The notes under the pieces were generated by a model, which did no database searches, was not told the origin of the DNA, and saw only the letters and a list, made by a program, of their open reading frames with translations. Shown piece by piece: positions 19,843 through 29,900 of a DNA stretch of 64,000 bases; position 1 is the stretch's first letter, and every line of letters begins with the position of its first letter. Origin of the DNA: Seribacter sp963934295 (lineage in GTDB: Bacteria > Verrucomicrobiota > Verrucomicrobiia > Opitutales > Seribacteraceae). The position numbers and the translations under genes were made by a program. The stretch covers positions 62,001 to 126,000 of the forward strand of contig CAWVXY010000004.1 in assembly GCA_963934295.1 (NCBI GenBank), read 5' to 3'.

Positions 19843-20220
19843 GAAACTATCTCTTCACATAATTCGAAGAGTCAGATTTACTTATTGGAGATTGAGCTGC
19901 TCAAAAAAATCTTCTTTGTAATTACAAATCTGGATTTTTTCCTACCGTCTCACCAATCATTACAAAGTGAAACTCAGCTCTAAAATTTTACGAATAGATG
20001 AATGCGGTTCAGGGACTTCAAGACTACATACTCCCTTGATTTTGGTTTTGCATTAGCAGATCACTTTGGAAAATCTTATAAATAATGCACCTAAATGGGC
20101 TTTAAAAAAATGACGGCCCAATATAAATATCTCCCCAGTTTTGTTTCTTTACTATCCCGCCCATCAATTCTGCCTCGATCTAAGATATATTCCATCTAGG
20201 GGGAATGACCGGAATGACCA
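19843..20220. other. intergenic stretch, no gene seen
   Basis: There are 378 bases between the FGE start region and the end of a small membrane-protein gene. It is AT-rich with stops in all frames. Near its left part it must hold the promoter of the minus-strand FGE gene, but no consensus boxes stand out. Close to the right end a 9-base unit, GGAATGACC, occurs twice in direct tandem (about 20202-20219). No RNA structure was recognised. Confidence 0.6.
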
Positions 20221-20490
20221 TTAAGTTCGTCTTAGCTTGATATACAGTAGGAGAAAAAAAATCAGGCTCGCAGCAAGACCAATCAATGGAGTTTCAATAC
20301 CGCTTACAAATCGCTCTTCCCAAACCATTTTCGTTTGCGTTCCAAGCTCCGGCATACCCTCAATAATAGGGATTTCAATTTCGCTTTCCACACTGGTCTG
20401 CCAAAAGGCAATCCGGCATCCGTCTTCGATCCACAAATAAAAAGACAATGCTGCAGGGATAAAGCAAAATAAAATAAGAACACTTTTCAT
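20221..20490 (-). CDS. small two-helix membrane protein, unknown
   Basis: This short frame encodes 89 residues with a hydrophobic N-terminal helix or uncleaved signal (about residues 1-20), a polar middle of about 40 residues rich in Glu, and a second helix near residues 63-84 (TPLIGLAASLIFFLLLYIK) followed by the basic end LRRT. That layout suggests an inner-membrane protein with a periplasmic loop and a cytoplasmic tail. No family was recognised. No Shine-Dalgarno is visible, but this is common here. It is a real-gene candidate because the amphipathic pattern is sensible and no better gene overlaps it. Confidence 0.5.
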   Translation of the reverse strand: MKSVLILFCFIPAALSFYLWIEDGCRIAFWQTSVESEIEIPIIEGMPELGTQTKMVWEERFVSGIETPLIGLAASLIFFLLLYIKLRRT

Positions 20491-20630
20491 TTTAAAGTTT
20501 AGATAATATTAAATGCAGGAGCAGAAATCTAAAATCTTCAATTTTAATTACTGCATCTGTACTCAGCAAAAAAATACTAATAACCATGCGTAAGTCATGA
20601 ATAAAACAGATATAGTAATATAAACCACGG

Positions 20631-20666
20631 AAAAAAAACGCACTTATCCTAGAATAAGTGCGTTTT
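20631..20666 (-). terminator. rho-independent terminator of the SWIB gene
   Basis: A perfect 11-bp stem (AACGCACTTAT at 20637-20647 pairing with ATAAGTGCGTT at 20654-20664) with a 6-base loop can extend by two A-T pairs. Read on the minus strand it is followed by a run of T residues (plus-strand A run 20631-20638). It lies about 45 bases beyond the SWIB stop codon, the right position and orientation for that gene. Confidence 0.85.
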
Positions 20667-20671
20667 CCTTC

Positions 20672-20689
20672 ACTCGATTGAAATCGAGT
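20672..20689. repeat. second small hairpin next to the terminator
   Basis: ACTCGAT and ATCGAGT (7 bp, perfect) are separated by the four-base loop TGAA. The hairpin lies between the SWIB stop codon and the strong terminator, so it would be transcribed as a 3'-UTR stem. It has no T-run of its own. It may stabilise the transcript end; that is inference. Confidence 0.6.
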
Positions 20690-20707
20690 AAATTATTTAA
20701 AATATAT

Positions 20708-21034
20708 TTATTCAATATTGGCTCCAACCACCGATGCCATTTGCATCATATTAATGGTTTCACCCTCTTTCAAATTTCTTAAATCCGTTACCTTGCCAGA
20801 CTTACTGGTTGCATTTGTATTCTTAAATACTGTGAGAAGCTTAGCGTCGGCAACAATGAACTTTCCTGCATTTTCTGGTTGTCCGTTCTCTGTCTTCGTT
20901 TGAAGTTTATTCGATTTAATATATTCCCAAAGTTTTTGGGTAATTTCAGTCCTAGGAAGTTCAGTCGCTCCTAAAAATGCTGCTAGATCACTCTTTAATT
21001 TAACTGGTTTACTCAATCCTTTTGCTTCTGCCAT
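20708..21034 (-). CDS. SWIB/MDM2 domain protein
   Basis: This 108-residue cytoplasmic protein is almost entirely one SWIB domain: LSKPVKLKSDLAAFLG, then PRTEITQKLWEYIKSNKLQ and KFIVADAKLLTVF, the standard helical pattern of the family. In eukaryotes SWIB is part of SWI/SNF chromatin remodelling; in bacteria it is largely confined to Chlamydiae, Verrucomicrobia and relatives, often free-standing or fused to topoisomerase I, with a suspected DNA-condensation role. AAGGA six bases before the ATG is one of the few clear ribosome-binding sites in this window, and the gene has its own terminator, so it is a monocistronic and probably well-expressed gene. Confidence 0.92.
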   Translation of the reverse strand: MAEAKGLSKPVKLKSDLAAFLGATELPRTEITQKLWEYIKSNKLQTKTENGQPENAGKFIVADAKLLTVFKNTNATSKSGKVTDLRNLKEGETINMMQMASVVGANIE

Positions 21035-21440
21035 TTTGATTCCTTATTTGTTATAATTGTTTTGTAGTTAAAATCTAGATGTCTAAATAAAATGTACATC
21101 CAATGCACGAATACTGATCTCTTTTAGTACAAAGACAATCTAATTTAAGTCATTGTGAACAACTAAAAACAAGCCTAATATTCTGAACTGATAATCTTTG
21201 TTTACAAAAGCTTAGGGTAATCCCAAAGGAAACACCCCAAACCATCATGAGCAAATAACTCACTCAACATAAAAAAGCGGAAACATAGGAATTCAGTCTC
21301 AGTCTTTAATCGACCTATATAATTAATTCGATTCGAGACTAATTAATTTAAAAAATACAGTTCATGCATGGTTTTTCTGAACGATAAAATCTTTTACTTC
21401 AAGCAATCAAAATTAATATATATTGTTTTTACAAATTCCT
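21035..21440. other. intergenic stretch, no gene seen
   Basis: There are 406 AT-rich bases between the SWIB start and the end of the lipoprotein gene that closes the long minus-strand cluster. The right half must contain the transcript end of that cluster and the left half the SWIB promoter, but no strong hairpin or consensus box was found. Frames are closed on both strands. Confidence 0.6.
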
Positions 21441-21923
21441 TTACCTGGGCCGGTTAAGTTGAAATTTAGATAAAACCTTCCGCCAGTTCGCATATACATA
21501 GTAAGTCGTGCTCTTTCCTTCTCTGATCAGTTTCGCTTCCGAGCAAGTATAACAGATCATCAAATATTTTTTTGCTCCTTCTGAGTTCCACATAATCGCA
21601 TAGTCGGGATGAAATGGTCCGCAATCCTTTGGTGGCTCACTGGATCCGGGCATGTGAAAACAACTCTCGTCCAAAAGCAAGTTCATTAAATCACCATGGC
21701 TTTCTCCGCTTGCCTTGACCTTAGGGTGGTAAAACCAATGACCATCAATTTCCAAGACATCTTTCCTATTCTTTTCCTTCTCAAAATATGAATTTTCGCG
21801 AATAGGATGTGGTAAACCCTCATACACAAAAAGTTCGTCGGTCTTTTGGAGGGATCGGAAAACCGATTCCTGACAACTTGTAAAAAAAGAAAGAATTAAG
21901 ACAGGCAGAATTAAAACTTTCAT
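21441..21923 (-). CDS. lipoprotein of unknown function
   Basis: This 160-residue protein starts with a lipoprotein signal (MKVLILPVLILSFFTSC, lipid-attachment Cys17). The mature part has an LEIDGHWFYHP segment, a central Cys pair region (DESCFHMPGSS and PPKDCGPFHPDYA) and a C-Y-T-C motif near a predicted strand (KKYLMICYTCSEAK). Four or five conserved-looking cysteines suggest disulfides or metal binding, but no haem CxxCH is present. I do not recognise the family. It is the last gene of the minus-strand cluster, 22 bp after the DUF1080 gene, so it is probably co-transcribed. Confidence 0.7.
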   Translation of the reverse strand: MKVLILPVLILSFFTSCQESVFRSLQKTDELFVYEGLPHPIRENSYFEKEKNRKDVLEIDGHWFYHPKVKASGESHGDLMNLLLDESCFHMPGSSEPPKDCGPFHPDYAIMWNSEGAKKYLMICYTCSEAKLIREGKSTTYYVYANWRKVLSKFQLNRPR

Positions 21924-21945
21924 ATGCTTCTGAGAAACTGGCTTT

Positions 21946-22578
21946 CTAGTTCAAAGGCGTGACATTAATGTTTCGAAACCAAACGGGTTGCCCATGATAT
22001 TGTAGTCCAAGATGACCAGTTCGTGGAAGGTCCTTTAATGCAGTCTTAAACTTATTTCTGGAACCGTCTGGGTTTTTATTGGGTTCTTTCCAGTCATCAA
22101 TTTTAATATCAATTACTTTTTTCCCATTCACTTTTGCCATAACACTGGGTCCCTTGCATGTCAGCTCCATTTTATTCCATTCCCCATCGGGTTTACCAGC
22201 GGCAACAATTGGTTCTTTTGCATCGTAAAGAGATCCAACAATGTGTTTCCCACTGTATAAACCGGGAGATGCAATCTGAATTTCAAATCCACCCTGTACC
22301 GCGTTCTTAGGATCTGTGCGGAAAAACAATCCACTGTTCGCTTTTTCCGAAGTCTTATATTCCAGGGAAATGGTAAAGTCGCTAAATTTACCCTTTGACC
22401 AAATTATCCCACCCGGTGTTTCGGAGGGAGTAAGCATCCCATTTTTAAGAGTCCAATTTTTATTCAGACTAATCTGCTTGGGAGATAATAAATTAATTGC
22501 TTTGCCACCGAAAAGTGAAAAACTAGATAAACCTAAAAATAGAATGATAGGTAAAAAGAGTAATTTTTGTTTTTTCAT
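21946..22578 (-). CDS. DUF1080 (3-keto-disaccharide hydrolase-like) protein
   Basis: This 210-residue exported protein (signal peptide ending about residue 27, FGGKA) is a single concanavalin-like DUF1080 domain. Signature pieces are GGIIWSKGKFSDFTISLEYK, ANSGLFFRTDP, FEIQIASPG, KPDGEWNKMELTCKGPS and HLGLQYHGQPVWFRNINV. Members act on, or bind, oxidised sugars (some cleave 3-keto-glucosides produced by periplasmic dehydrogenases), and they are very abundant in Verrucomicrobia and Planctomycetes. Its place in the same cluster as a propeller cytochrome fits a two-step route of oxidation followed by hydrolysis, but that coupling is inference. Confidence 0.92.
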   Translation of the reverse strand: MKKQKLLFLPIILFLGLSSFSLFGGKAINLLSPKQISLNKNWTLKNGMLTPSETPGGIIWSKGKFSDFTISLEYKTSEKANSGLFFRTDPKNAVQGGFEIQIASPGLYSGKHIVGSLYDAKEPIVAAGKPDGEWNKMELTCKGPSVMAKVNGKKVIDIKIDDWKEPNKNPDGSRNKFKTALKDLPRTGHLGLQYHGQPVWFRNINVTPLN

Positions 22579-22652
22579 AAGTATTTTATTAAATGTATAA
22601 TCTAGTTAATTGTCTATAAACATATCAAAATCTATCCAAAATCATATTCCTC

Positions 22653-23423
22653 TTATTTAGTCGAATGCTGAATTATAAATTCAATCAATTCCTTTGATTT
22701 AAAAAAATCGTCGCCCACTTGGTGCCCCTTTCCCGGCACAACCTTTACTTCAGCTTCTCCGCCTAACTTCGTATATCGATTGATGACAATCTCAGTATTC
22801 TCTGCAAGTGGAACGATCCGATCGGAATCACCATGTACCATAAACAAAGGCACTTTTGCTTGAGCTAACCCTTCTAGTTGATGGATCGGGTTATGAGGAT
22901 CAACCGATTTTAAAAAGGTATCTTGATCCATTTCAAAATCGGCTAAAGTGGAGCTTAAATTTCGGATCATCGGCCAACTCCTCAAATTCAGTACCGGATA
23001 AATTCCTGCAAAGGCTTTTACCTTTTTTGGATTCTTGACTGCCCAACTTAGCATCATAAGCCCACCTCGGCTTTGTCCAAGCAATATGGGTTTCTTTGAA
23101 TATCCACGATCGACCATTTCATTATAGAATTTTGTAAAGCGGTCTACGCTTTTGGGCGACCCGCGAACTTCTCCCTGGTCACAACCGGCAAAACTAATTC
23201 CCTTTTCAAGAAGTTTATCGATATACCAGCCGTGCGACGGATCGGGGTGACGAGGTAAAGTGGGGGCATACCACACCCAGGGTTTATTTTGTCTGCTAGA
23301 ATTAGCATCCAGTACGAAACATTTTGAGGAACCAACCAAAAATTCCACTGGCTCATATTCAAGGCGATGCCCATATGTAAGGAAAGAGGAAAAAGAAAAA
23401 ACGAGTAAGCAAATGAATTTCAT
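22653..23423 (-). CDS. secreted alpha/beta hydrolase
   Basis: This 256-residue protein has a signal peptide (MKFICLLVFSFSSFLTYG) and a prolyl-oligopeptidase/dienelactone-hydrolase-like fold. The nucleophile is Ser118 in LLGQSRGG, the acid is Asp in MVHGDSDRIVP, and the base is His in GKGHQVGDD; all three are present in the right order. It ends 74 bp before the DUF1080 gene and begins 12 bp after the PhoD-like gene stop, within one transcription unit. Substrate is unknown; similar proteins are carboxylesterases or glycan deacylases. Confidence 0.88.
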   Translation of the reverse strand: MKFICLLVFSFSSFLTYGHRLEYEPVEFLVGSSKCFVLDANSSRQNKPWVWYAPTLPRHPDPSHGWYIDKLLEKGISFAGCDQGEVRGSPKSVDRFTKFYNEMVDRGYSKKPILLGQSRGGLMMLSWAVKNPKKVKAFAGIYPVLNLRSWPMIRNLSSTLADFEMDQDTFLKSVDPHNPIHQLEGLAQAKVPLFMVHGDSDRIVPLAENTEIVINRYTKLGGEAEVKVVPGKGHQVGDDFFKSKELIEFIIQHSTK

Positions 23424-23435
23424 TATTTAACCCTC

Positions 23436-26024
23436 TTAATTTTGAATCTTTTGATTCTTAAAGCTTTTCCAGTTTCCAGGCTCCCCCACTTCAACTCGAT
23501 AACTACCCATCTCAAAAACTTTAGGACGGAATGTACCCTTTGTCACTCGCCGAGCATAAACCAATTCACCAGATGGTTCTTTCCTAACACGAACAATAAA
23601 ACTCTTCTTCTTTATTTTGACGGGAGCCAAAAAACCGAGCGGTTTCCGATTATATTGCTGGTCTACGGAAACCGTAACTGGCCATCCATTATGCGTTTCA
23701 TAACTGGCAATATCTGAGGTCATATTCTCATAAATCGGCCAGCTTTCCATGGTAATTTCCTGTTCATCTTTATGAAATTTTACAATTCCATATCCGGATG
23801 CCGAATTATTTAATTTTTCAAGCATAGTCGATGGCTGACCCTTAATCTTTTCAGGGTACTGTTTGTCAATTCGATTCGCCGCTGCCCAGACATTTATCTT
23901 GTTATGAAAGCCGTCCAAAAATTCACCGGTAAAATTGGGCGAGCCCGGCCGACGATTTTCCCCCGCTTCCTTCGGTGCCCACAAGCGGGGATATCCGTTA
24001 CAGATTCCGGCACCAGCAAAAGAAAACCCAGCATCATTCCATTCATCCACCCCATGATGAACCACGGTGGCAAGATGTTGGTCACCATGAATCATAACCG
24101 CATGTGCTTTTCTTGCCAATTCGATCGCCCGATTACGACCGGACTGAGGCCAACCATTGGAGTCCAGATCCGCAATCAATATATTGCTGTCCTTTCCACC
24201 CCCGTGATGGGTGGCCACAGCACAGAATGGAGACTGGGAAAGAATCGCTTTCATCGATGCATCTCGATAATCACCAGCCCACTCTTCAAGAAATTGTTCC
24301 TGCCTCGTACCCAATAAGTGCAGCCCTGGTTTATCTAAGACCTTGGGATCCAGGTTCGGATCTCGAACATGGTCCACCCTACCCTTATGAGTCTTTTTAT
24401 CAACTGCTTGAACCGGTCCGGATTTAAATTTCCGATCTTCCAAAACAGCCATACTGATTCCACCATAATTAAAATCAGTGTAGTAAACTCCAATATTCTG
24501 AAGGACAGGAGTCGGGTCATAAGGATCGGGCAAATTAGAAACTTGGGTCCGTTCCACCATCCTTACCCATTCTGGATGCATAGCGTATCCACCGTCGCTT
24601 CCCTTATTTCCCCCTTCGGGCACTGGCCCTCCTCCCAATCCCCAAATATTCCCATGATATACATCATGATCATCAGGAATCACGATGGATGGCCGGTCCT
24701 TCATCGCATCCCGAAAGCTCCACCCAAAGATCCAGTATTTCGGAAGGTAATTTAAAGAAGCTCTTGCTACATCTTCGATCTTGGATGCACGAACAATCCC
24801 ATACCCTCCATTACTCTCATAAAGTTGATCACCGGCAAAAAATAAAACATCCGGGTTTTGGGCCAAAATATTTTGCTGTAAATATTGATTGGGAAATGCT
24901 CCGTCTTTCATACAGGACAATGCAGCTAATTTGATAGTCTTTTTATTTTTCGGATCTTTACGGATCGTTCCTTTCCATTCTCCCATTTCATTTCCATCTT
25001 TCAAAACCACTCTGAAAGAAACTGGCTGTTGATCGTTCCAGTTTTCGATTCGAAAATGAGCCGTACTTGCATATTCATGAATCGCAGAACTCTGCACCCT
25101 TTTCCACTTACCCTCTTTCCAAAACTCGAGGTGTACTTTTTCTCTGTTCATTCTACCCATGGGGGAAACTTGTGCCGTCATTTTCATGACGCCTCGATGC
25201 AGCGTATATTGAGTCCAAAGAATAGGTCCAAAAGTTTGATCCAGATTCTGCGTCACTTTATTTCCTGAGATTTGCCAATCCTGAAAAGTAACATCTGCTT
25301 GAAATTCCTTGCTGTCAGCAGGAATGGCAGGGGCATGATTCTTTTGTGCATAATCTGCAAACAAGGAGAGATTGCCGAGGAATCCTTTTTTCATTCGCAC
25401 CGATTTATTAATAAACAGGAGAACCGAACTTTTATCCTCATTGCTGCGCTTGCTGGCTTCTAGGATAAAATCAAAATTATTCCCTTTGTGTTCTACTTTA
25501 AGAGTTAATCGAAGATCCTCCAAAGCTGACTTTGGCAAGTTGGTTTTACTTTCAATTCCCGGTCCAAAAAGTTTACCTTCAGAAGTTACACCAGCCATAT
25601 AGCCTGAACTTCCAAACAAATTGGACCGGTATTCTTCGGGCATCGCTCCGACAATTCCAAATTTAAATCCGGCCCGCTTAATTTTATTGGAATTTATTTT
25701 CTCAAAACTTAAAAGAACAGATTGCGAAAAACTACCTTCCTCAGCTTTGAGTTGATGTGTTAGCAGATGAATATCGTGGGTTTTCCCACCCTTGCTAATC
25801 ATTACTTCCATTCTCCCATTCTTTAATTGCCAATCCATCTGTGGATTAGGCCAAAACTCCTTACCTACAAATGGACGGGTGATATCATTACGAAGTGCAG
25901 ATTTGTAACTGGCCCCTATCAGCAAAGGAGTACTCATTTGCATAATCAAAAACCAAGCAGCGCAGGACAAGAAAAGCCTTGGGGGCATTACATTTAGAAA
26001 TGAGTTATTTATAACTTTTATCAT
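23436..26024 (-). CDS. PhoD-like phosphatase/phosphodiesterase with long N-terminal region
   Basis: The protein is 862 residues, much longer than typical PhoD (about 500-550). The first 380 residues form extra beta-rich domains of no recognised family. The PhoD-like metallophosphatase core (about 385-720) shows FFAGDQLYE, PDDHDVYHGN, QSPFCAVATHHGG and MIHGDQHLATVVHHG, with the Asp and His ligands expected of the calcineurin superfamily. PhoD enzymes release phosphate from mono- and diesters outside the cytoplasm using Ca and Fe. An in-frame ATG at 25988 starts a better signal peptide (MPPRLFLSCAAWFLIMQM) and may be the true start. It follows the glycerophosphodiesterase gene by 80 bp, so the two could act in sequence on phospholipid head groups. 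Confidence 0.88.
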   Translation of the reverse strand: MIKVINNSFLNVMPPRLFLSCAAWFLIMQMSTPLLIGASYKSALRNDITRPFVGKEFWPNPQMDWQLKNGRMEVMISKGGKTHDIHLLTHQLKAEEGSFSQSVLLSFEKINSNKIKRAGFKFGIVGAMPEEYRSNLFGSSGYMAGVTSEGKLFGPGIESKTNLPKSALEDLRLTLKVEHKGNNFDFILEASKRSNEDKSSVLLFINKSVRMKKGFLGNLSLFADYAQKNHAPAIPADSKEFQADVTFQDWQISGNKVTQNLDQTFGPILWTQYTLHRGVMKMTAQVSPMGRMNREKVHLEFWKEGKWKRVQSSAIHEYASTAHFRIENWNDQQPVSFRVVLKDGNEMGEWKGTIRKDPKNKKTIKLAALSCMKDGAFPNQYLQQNILAQNPDVLFFAGDQLYESNGGYGIVRASKIEDVARASLNYLPKYWIFGWSFRDAMKDRPSIVIPDDHDVYHGNIWGLGGGPVPEGGNKGSDGGYAMHPEWVRMVERTQVSNLPDPYDPTPVLQNIGVYYTDFNYGGISMAVLEDRKFKSGPVQAVDKKTHKGRVDHVRDPNLDPKVLDKPGLHLLGTRQEQFLEEWAGDYRDASMKAILSQSPFCAVATHHGGGKDSNILIADLDSNGWPQSGRNRAIELARKAHAVMIHGDQHLATVVHHGVDEWNDAGFSFAGAGICNGYPRLWAPKEAGENRRPGSPNFTGEFLDGFHNKINVWAAANRIDKQYPEKIKGQPSTMLEKLNNSASGYGIVKFHKDEQEITMESWPIYENMTSDIASYETHNGWPVTVSVDQQYNRKPLGFLAPVKIKKKSFIVRVRKEPSGELVYARRVTKGTFRPKVFEMGSYRVEVGEPGNWKSFKNQKIQN

Positions 26025-26104
26025 AATTCCATCTATTCAAATCGAATTAGTTTTAATACCAATCAAGAAATGCAAAGATTGGTGAATTAAAATCTGTGCT
26101 AGGG

Positions 26105-26902
26105 TTAATTCTTAAAGCCTAAACCAATAAGTTTAGGGCGATCCGTGGTAATTGAATCAATTCCCCTCTTCGCTAAGTTTTCTGCAGTCTTAGAATCATT
26201 GATCGTCCATGCATGCCATTCAAAGCCAGCATTGATAACCGATTTTGAGAATTCAGGGGGAATTGTATGTTGAGAATCCAGTCCATCAGCTTTGCAACCT
26301 TGCAAAGTGGTAATGACTTGATCCACGGAAGGTTTCCATGTTCCATTTTTTTTCTTGAAGCCAGTGAGCCAGTAAGCCTTGTAGCCAGGCATTGCTTCTT
26401 TAAATACTTTTATTACTTCCTTGTTGAAGCAAATCAACCGCACCTGATCCATTTTCAAATCTGACTTCTGAATTTCTTTGATCAGAAATGGTATGATCTC
26501 AGGTCCACATTTCACCTCCACGAATATTTTTTTCCCTTTTGGAATAGTGGCAAAAACTTCTGAGATCGTAGGGATCTTGGTTCCTTTAAATTTTGTGTGC
26601 TTCCATGCTCCAACATCCAAGGCACGAAGTTCCTCAAGGGTGGATTTCGAGACAATCAAATTTTTGTCGGCCAGTCGCTTCGTGGATGCATCGTGAATGC
26701 AGACAATTTGACCGTCTTTCGTTAAAAGAAAATCTCCCTCAATCGCATCTGCTCCCTGCTCCCACGCTAAGCGAAAAGCGGGCAATGTATTTTCAGGAGC
26801 CTCAAAAGAGGAACCACGATGGGCCACAATCAGTGGTTCACCTAAAACTACATGACCTGCAAATAAAGCAAGGAATAAAAAAATGCCTCTACCTAAAACC
26901 AT
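26105..26902 (-). CDS. glycerophosphodiester phosphodiesterase
   Basis: This 265-residue protein has a signal peptide (to about residue 21) and a GDPD TIM barrel. The catalytic and metal residues are visible: His28-Arg29 in VAHRGSS, APENTLPAF, Glu55 and Asp57 in IEGDFLLTKDG, His70 in IHDAST, and FVEVKCG later. It hydrolyses glycerophosphodiesters to glycerol 3-phosphate and an alcohol. It lies 2 bp after the propeller cytochrome stop and upstream of the PhoD-like gene, so its product may be fed to phosphatases in the periplasm. Lack of a cytoplasmic form argues for nutrient scavenging rather than housekeeping. Confidence 0.93.
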   Translation of the reverse strand: MVLGRGIFLFLALFAGHVVLGEPLIVAHRGSSFEAPENTLPAFRLAWEQGADAIEGDFLLTKDGQIVCIHDASTKRLADKNLIVSKSTLEELRALDVGAWKHTKFKGTKIPTISEVFATIPKGKKIFVEVKCGPEIIPFLIKEIQKSDLKMDQVRLICFNKEVIKVFKEAMPGYKAYWLTGFKKKNGTWKPSVDQVITTLQGCKADGLDSQHTIPPEFSKSVINAGFEWHAWTINDSKTAENLAKRGIDSITTDRPKLIGLGFKN

Positions 26903-26904
26903 TT

Positions 26905-29900
26905 CTATAAAGTATTAATAAACCTTAGATCCTCAGACAGCACTTCGAGGGCAAAATGACCTTTTGTACCTCGACCATTCACCACGACGAGCAGGTTCTG
27001 TTTTCCTGCTTTCGTGAAGTCAATGAAGAGGTCGGCTTGATTACCCTCTGCGGGAATTTCAACTTCCTTGCCTCCAAGAAAAAGATTCAAGTCACCTAAA
27101 TTTCCTTTAAACCGAACCTTATGATTTCCTTTTTTAACTACATCAACTTGCGTGCGTAAAACTTGGTATTTATCTCCTCTCCGATTAAGAGCCACCGGTA
27201 CTTCTTCAAACGGAATTCCTCCGCCTACCATGGCATAGAATGGTTTCCATTCATACCCGTCAAATTCCTGTGTAAACATTTTCGCACCATAATGATGGAT
27301 GGTTCCTGGATTCGGAGAATTGACAGGTAACACATCCCATTTGCGGGCAAAACGCTGGGTAGTGGTTTTGAACTTTCCTTCTTTTCCTAGCTCCACCATG
27401 AATCGTACTAGATCAACAAACTCATCCTCCCGCAATTGAGTGGTCAGCCCAACTGGCATCAGGGAAACTGGAGAAATAATTTGGCTACCAATATCGGCTT
27501 TTGCGACGCGGTTGTGCTTCCCGGTAAGATCGCGAATAACCACCTCCGTGTCTGTCTCACTCAGAATACCCCCAGCGTAAGAATCTCCATTTTTAAGGGT
27601 GATCAGGTTGGTGTGATAGCCTTCCTTAATTTTCTTACTCGGTTCAATGAGTGACTCGATCAGGTAATCAACCGGTGCACTTGCACCAATCGAAACTAAG
27701 TTCGGACCGATCACACCACCCACTTCTCCAATCGCATGACAGGCAACACACTGCAAATTTTCACGTCGATACACGCTCTCTCCCTTCGCTGCATTTCCCT
27801 TCGAATTGACCCGGTCGATCATCGCAATCATTTCCTCTTTCGTAAGGCTCATTTTCATAGGCTTCAAACCCCCGGATTTTTGCAATGCTTCGATAAGAGC
27901 CTGCGGTCGTGTAGGTGCACTCTCCGCCAACTGCATTCCTTTTAATGCCACATCTTCGGGTAGTTCGCTATTCTCAAGTTCTTTAGTCAATGCCTGGGTG
28001 GCTCCTTTGTTGGAAATAAATGCAGCTATTAAATCATTGGGTTCCTGCCCTTTCGGGAGATTTCTCAATAGATTTGCAGCCCGGCGGGCTGCCAATATTG
28101 GCTGAATCTTCATCTGCCCTTTAATCAATATTGATTTGAGGGGATAAGAAACCTTTGGGTTTTGAATTTGCTCATCAAAAAATTTGCGTGTCTTTTCTCC
28201 ACTCATTGCGATTAAAGAATTGATTGACGCATTTTTTCTCACCTGCTTGGAATCGGTCTGTTTCAATATGACTTCCAAGTTAGTGCGAGCAGACTCTAGC
28301 TTCCACAAACCTGCCAATTCAACCGCAGTGCTCCACACCGTATCATTCTCGCTTTGCAAAAACTTCAACACTGCATCCAAACTTCCAGATGGATTAATCT
28401 TTCGAATCTTCTTAGCCGTAAGCATAGCATTCAAATAAGCATGCTGTTGACTTACAGAATCCGTTTGCAGAGAAAGACCCAGTAATTTTTGCAAGTGAGC
28501 AGGAGTACCTTTATCAGCAATCCAATTGGCAACTTCCCAAACCTTTTTATCTTCCTTCATCTTACCCTTTGAAATGGAGTCTAGGATTTGATCAGCACCC
28601 AGAGGCTCTCCGATTGCTGAAGACGCAAAGAGAAGTTGCGAAAGACTATCAAATGGATTCTTCCCTTTTGTTTTCATCTCATTCACCCAGCGGTCTCGAT
28701 GCTCCCTGCATATAGACCAAACAGCAAAATCAAGAAAGTCATCAACCTCCACTCCCTCGAGAGCACGCAAAGCAATAGCAACGGTTTTGGGGTCATCCAA
28801 TTGAGCCAACAAACTCACCGCCCATAGACGAACATGAGGAGATGGGTCCGAAACAGCTTCTTCAGCAATGGATAGAATATTTTTATATTTCTTATTGGAT
28901 GCATCATAGTAAATAGCACGCAGACCGGCTGCCCTTGCATTATGTGATTTCGACTTGGTCAATTGTCTAGCCCACCCAATATCCAATCGATTTAAGGCCT
29001 GAGTGGCCCAGACTTTGCGTAATATATGAAGATCAGACATCGGGCGGACAAAAGAATTTAATGCTGAAAGCATTATATTTGGATCACGAGTTCGTAATTC
29101 AGCCGTGGCCAACTCCCTGACAATATTCTCTTCGGAAAAAAGTAAGGCTTCTGCTAAAGCTTTGGAGTCCATTTCGGCAGGCTTGGTAAAGGGTGCCGGA
29201 GGATTTTCCGGAAAACTGATCCGCCAGATTCGTCCATGCTTATGATCACGCCTAGGGTCACGAAAATCCACTTCCCCATGCTGGATAATAGGGTTGTATA
29301 AATCAGCCACATAGATTGCTCCGTCGGGTCCCATTTTAACATCGATGGGACGAAAAGCTCCATGCTTGGATGCTAGTAATTCCTTATATTCTCTCGATTC
29401 GAAAGCACTTCCTTTGTCGCTCAAACGATAAGTTTTAATGCGATGACCACGAAAATCTGGCGATGCCAAGGCACCGCGCCAATGTTCAGGAATATGACTA
29501 CCCGATAGGACTTCAAGCCCACATAGCTTGGGCTGTCCGGGGTTCAGTCCCTGCACTCTGCGTGGAGCACCAGGAGAAGCCACAAAAACAGATCGTGGAT
29601 AAACAAAGTTGATTCCCTGACCGCCAGCGCCATCGGTCATGAAGCTTTGGCCCCATTCATCAAATGCATGCCCCCATGGGTTAACCAAACCCTTCATGAA
29701 CACTTCCGTCCGCTTGGTCTCTGGACGATAATGCCACATTCCACCTCCGAGTAGTCTGCGTATCCCATAAGGGGTATCCAAATGGGTATGAATATAAATC
29801 GACTGATTGAGCCACATCATTCCCTCAGGGCCCCATCTAAAGGTATGTACGATATGATGCGTGTCTTCGGTGCCAAACCCAGAAAGAACAACCTCCCTCT

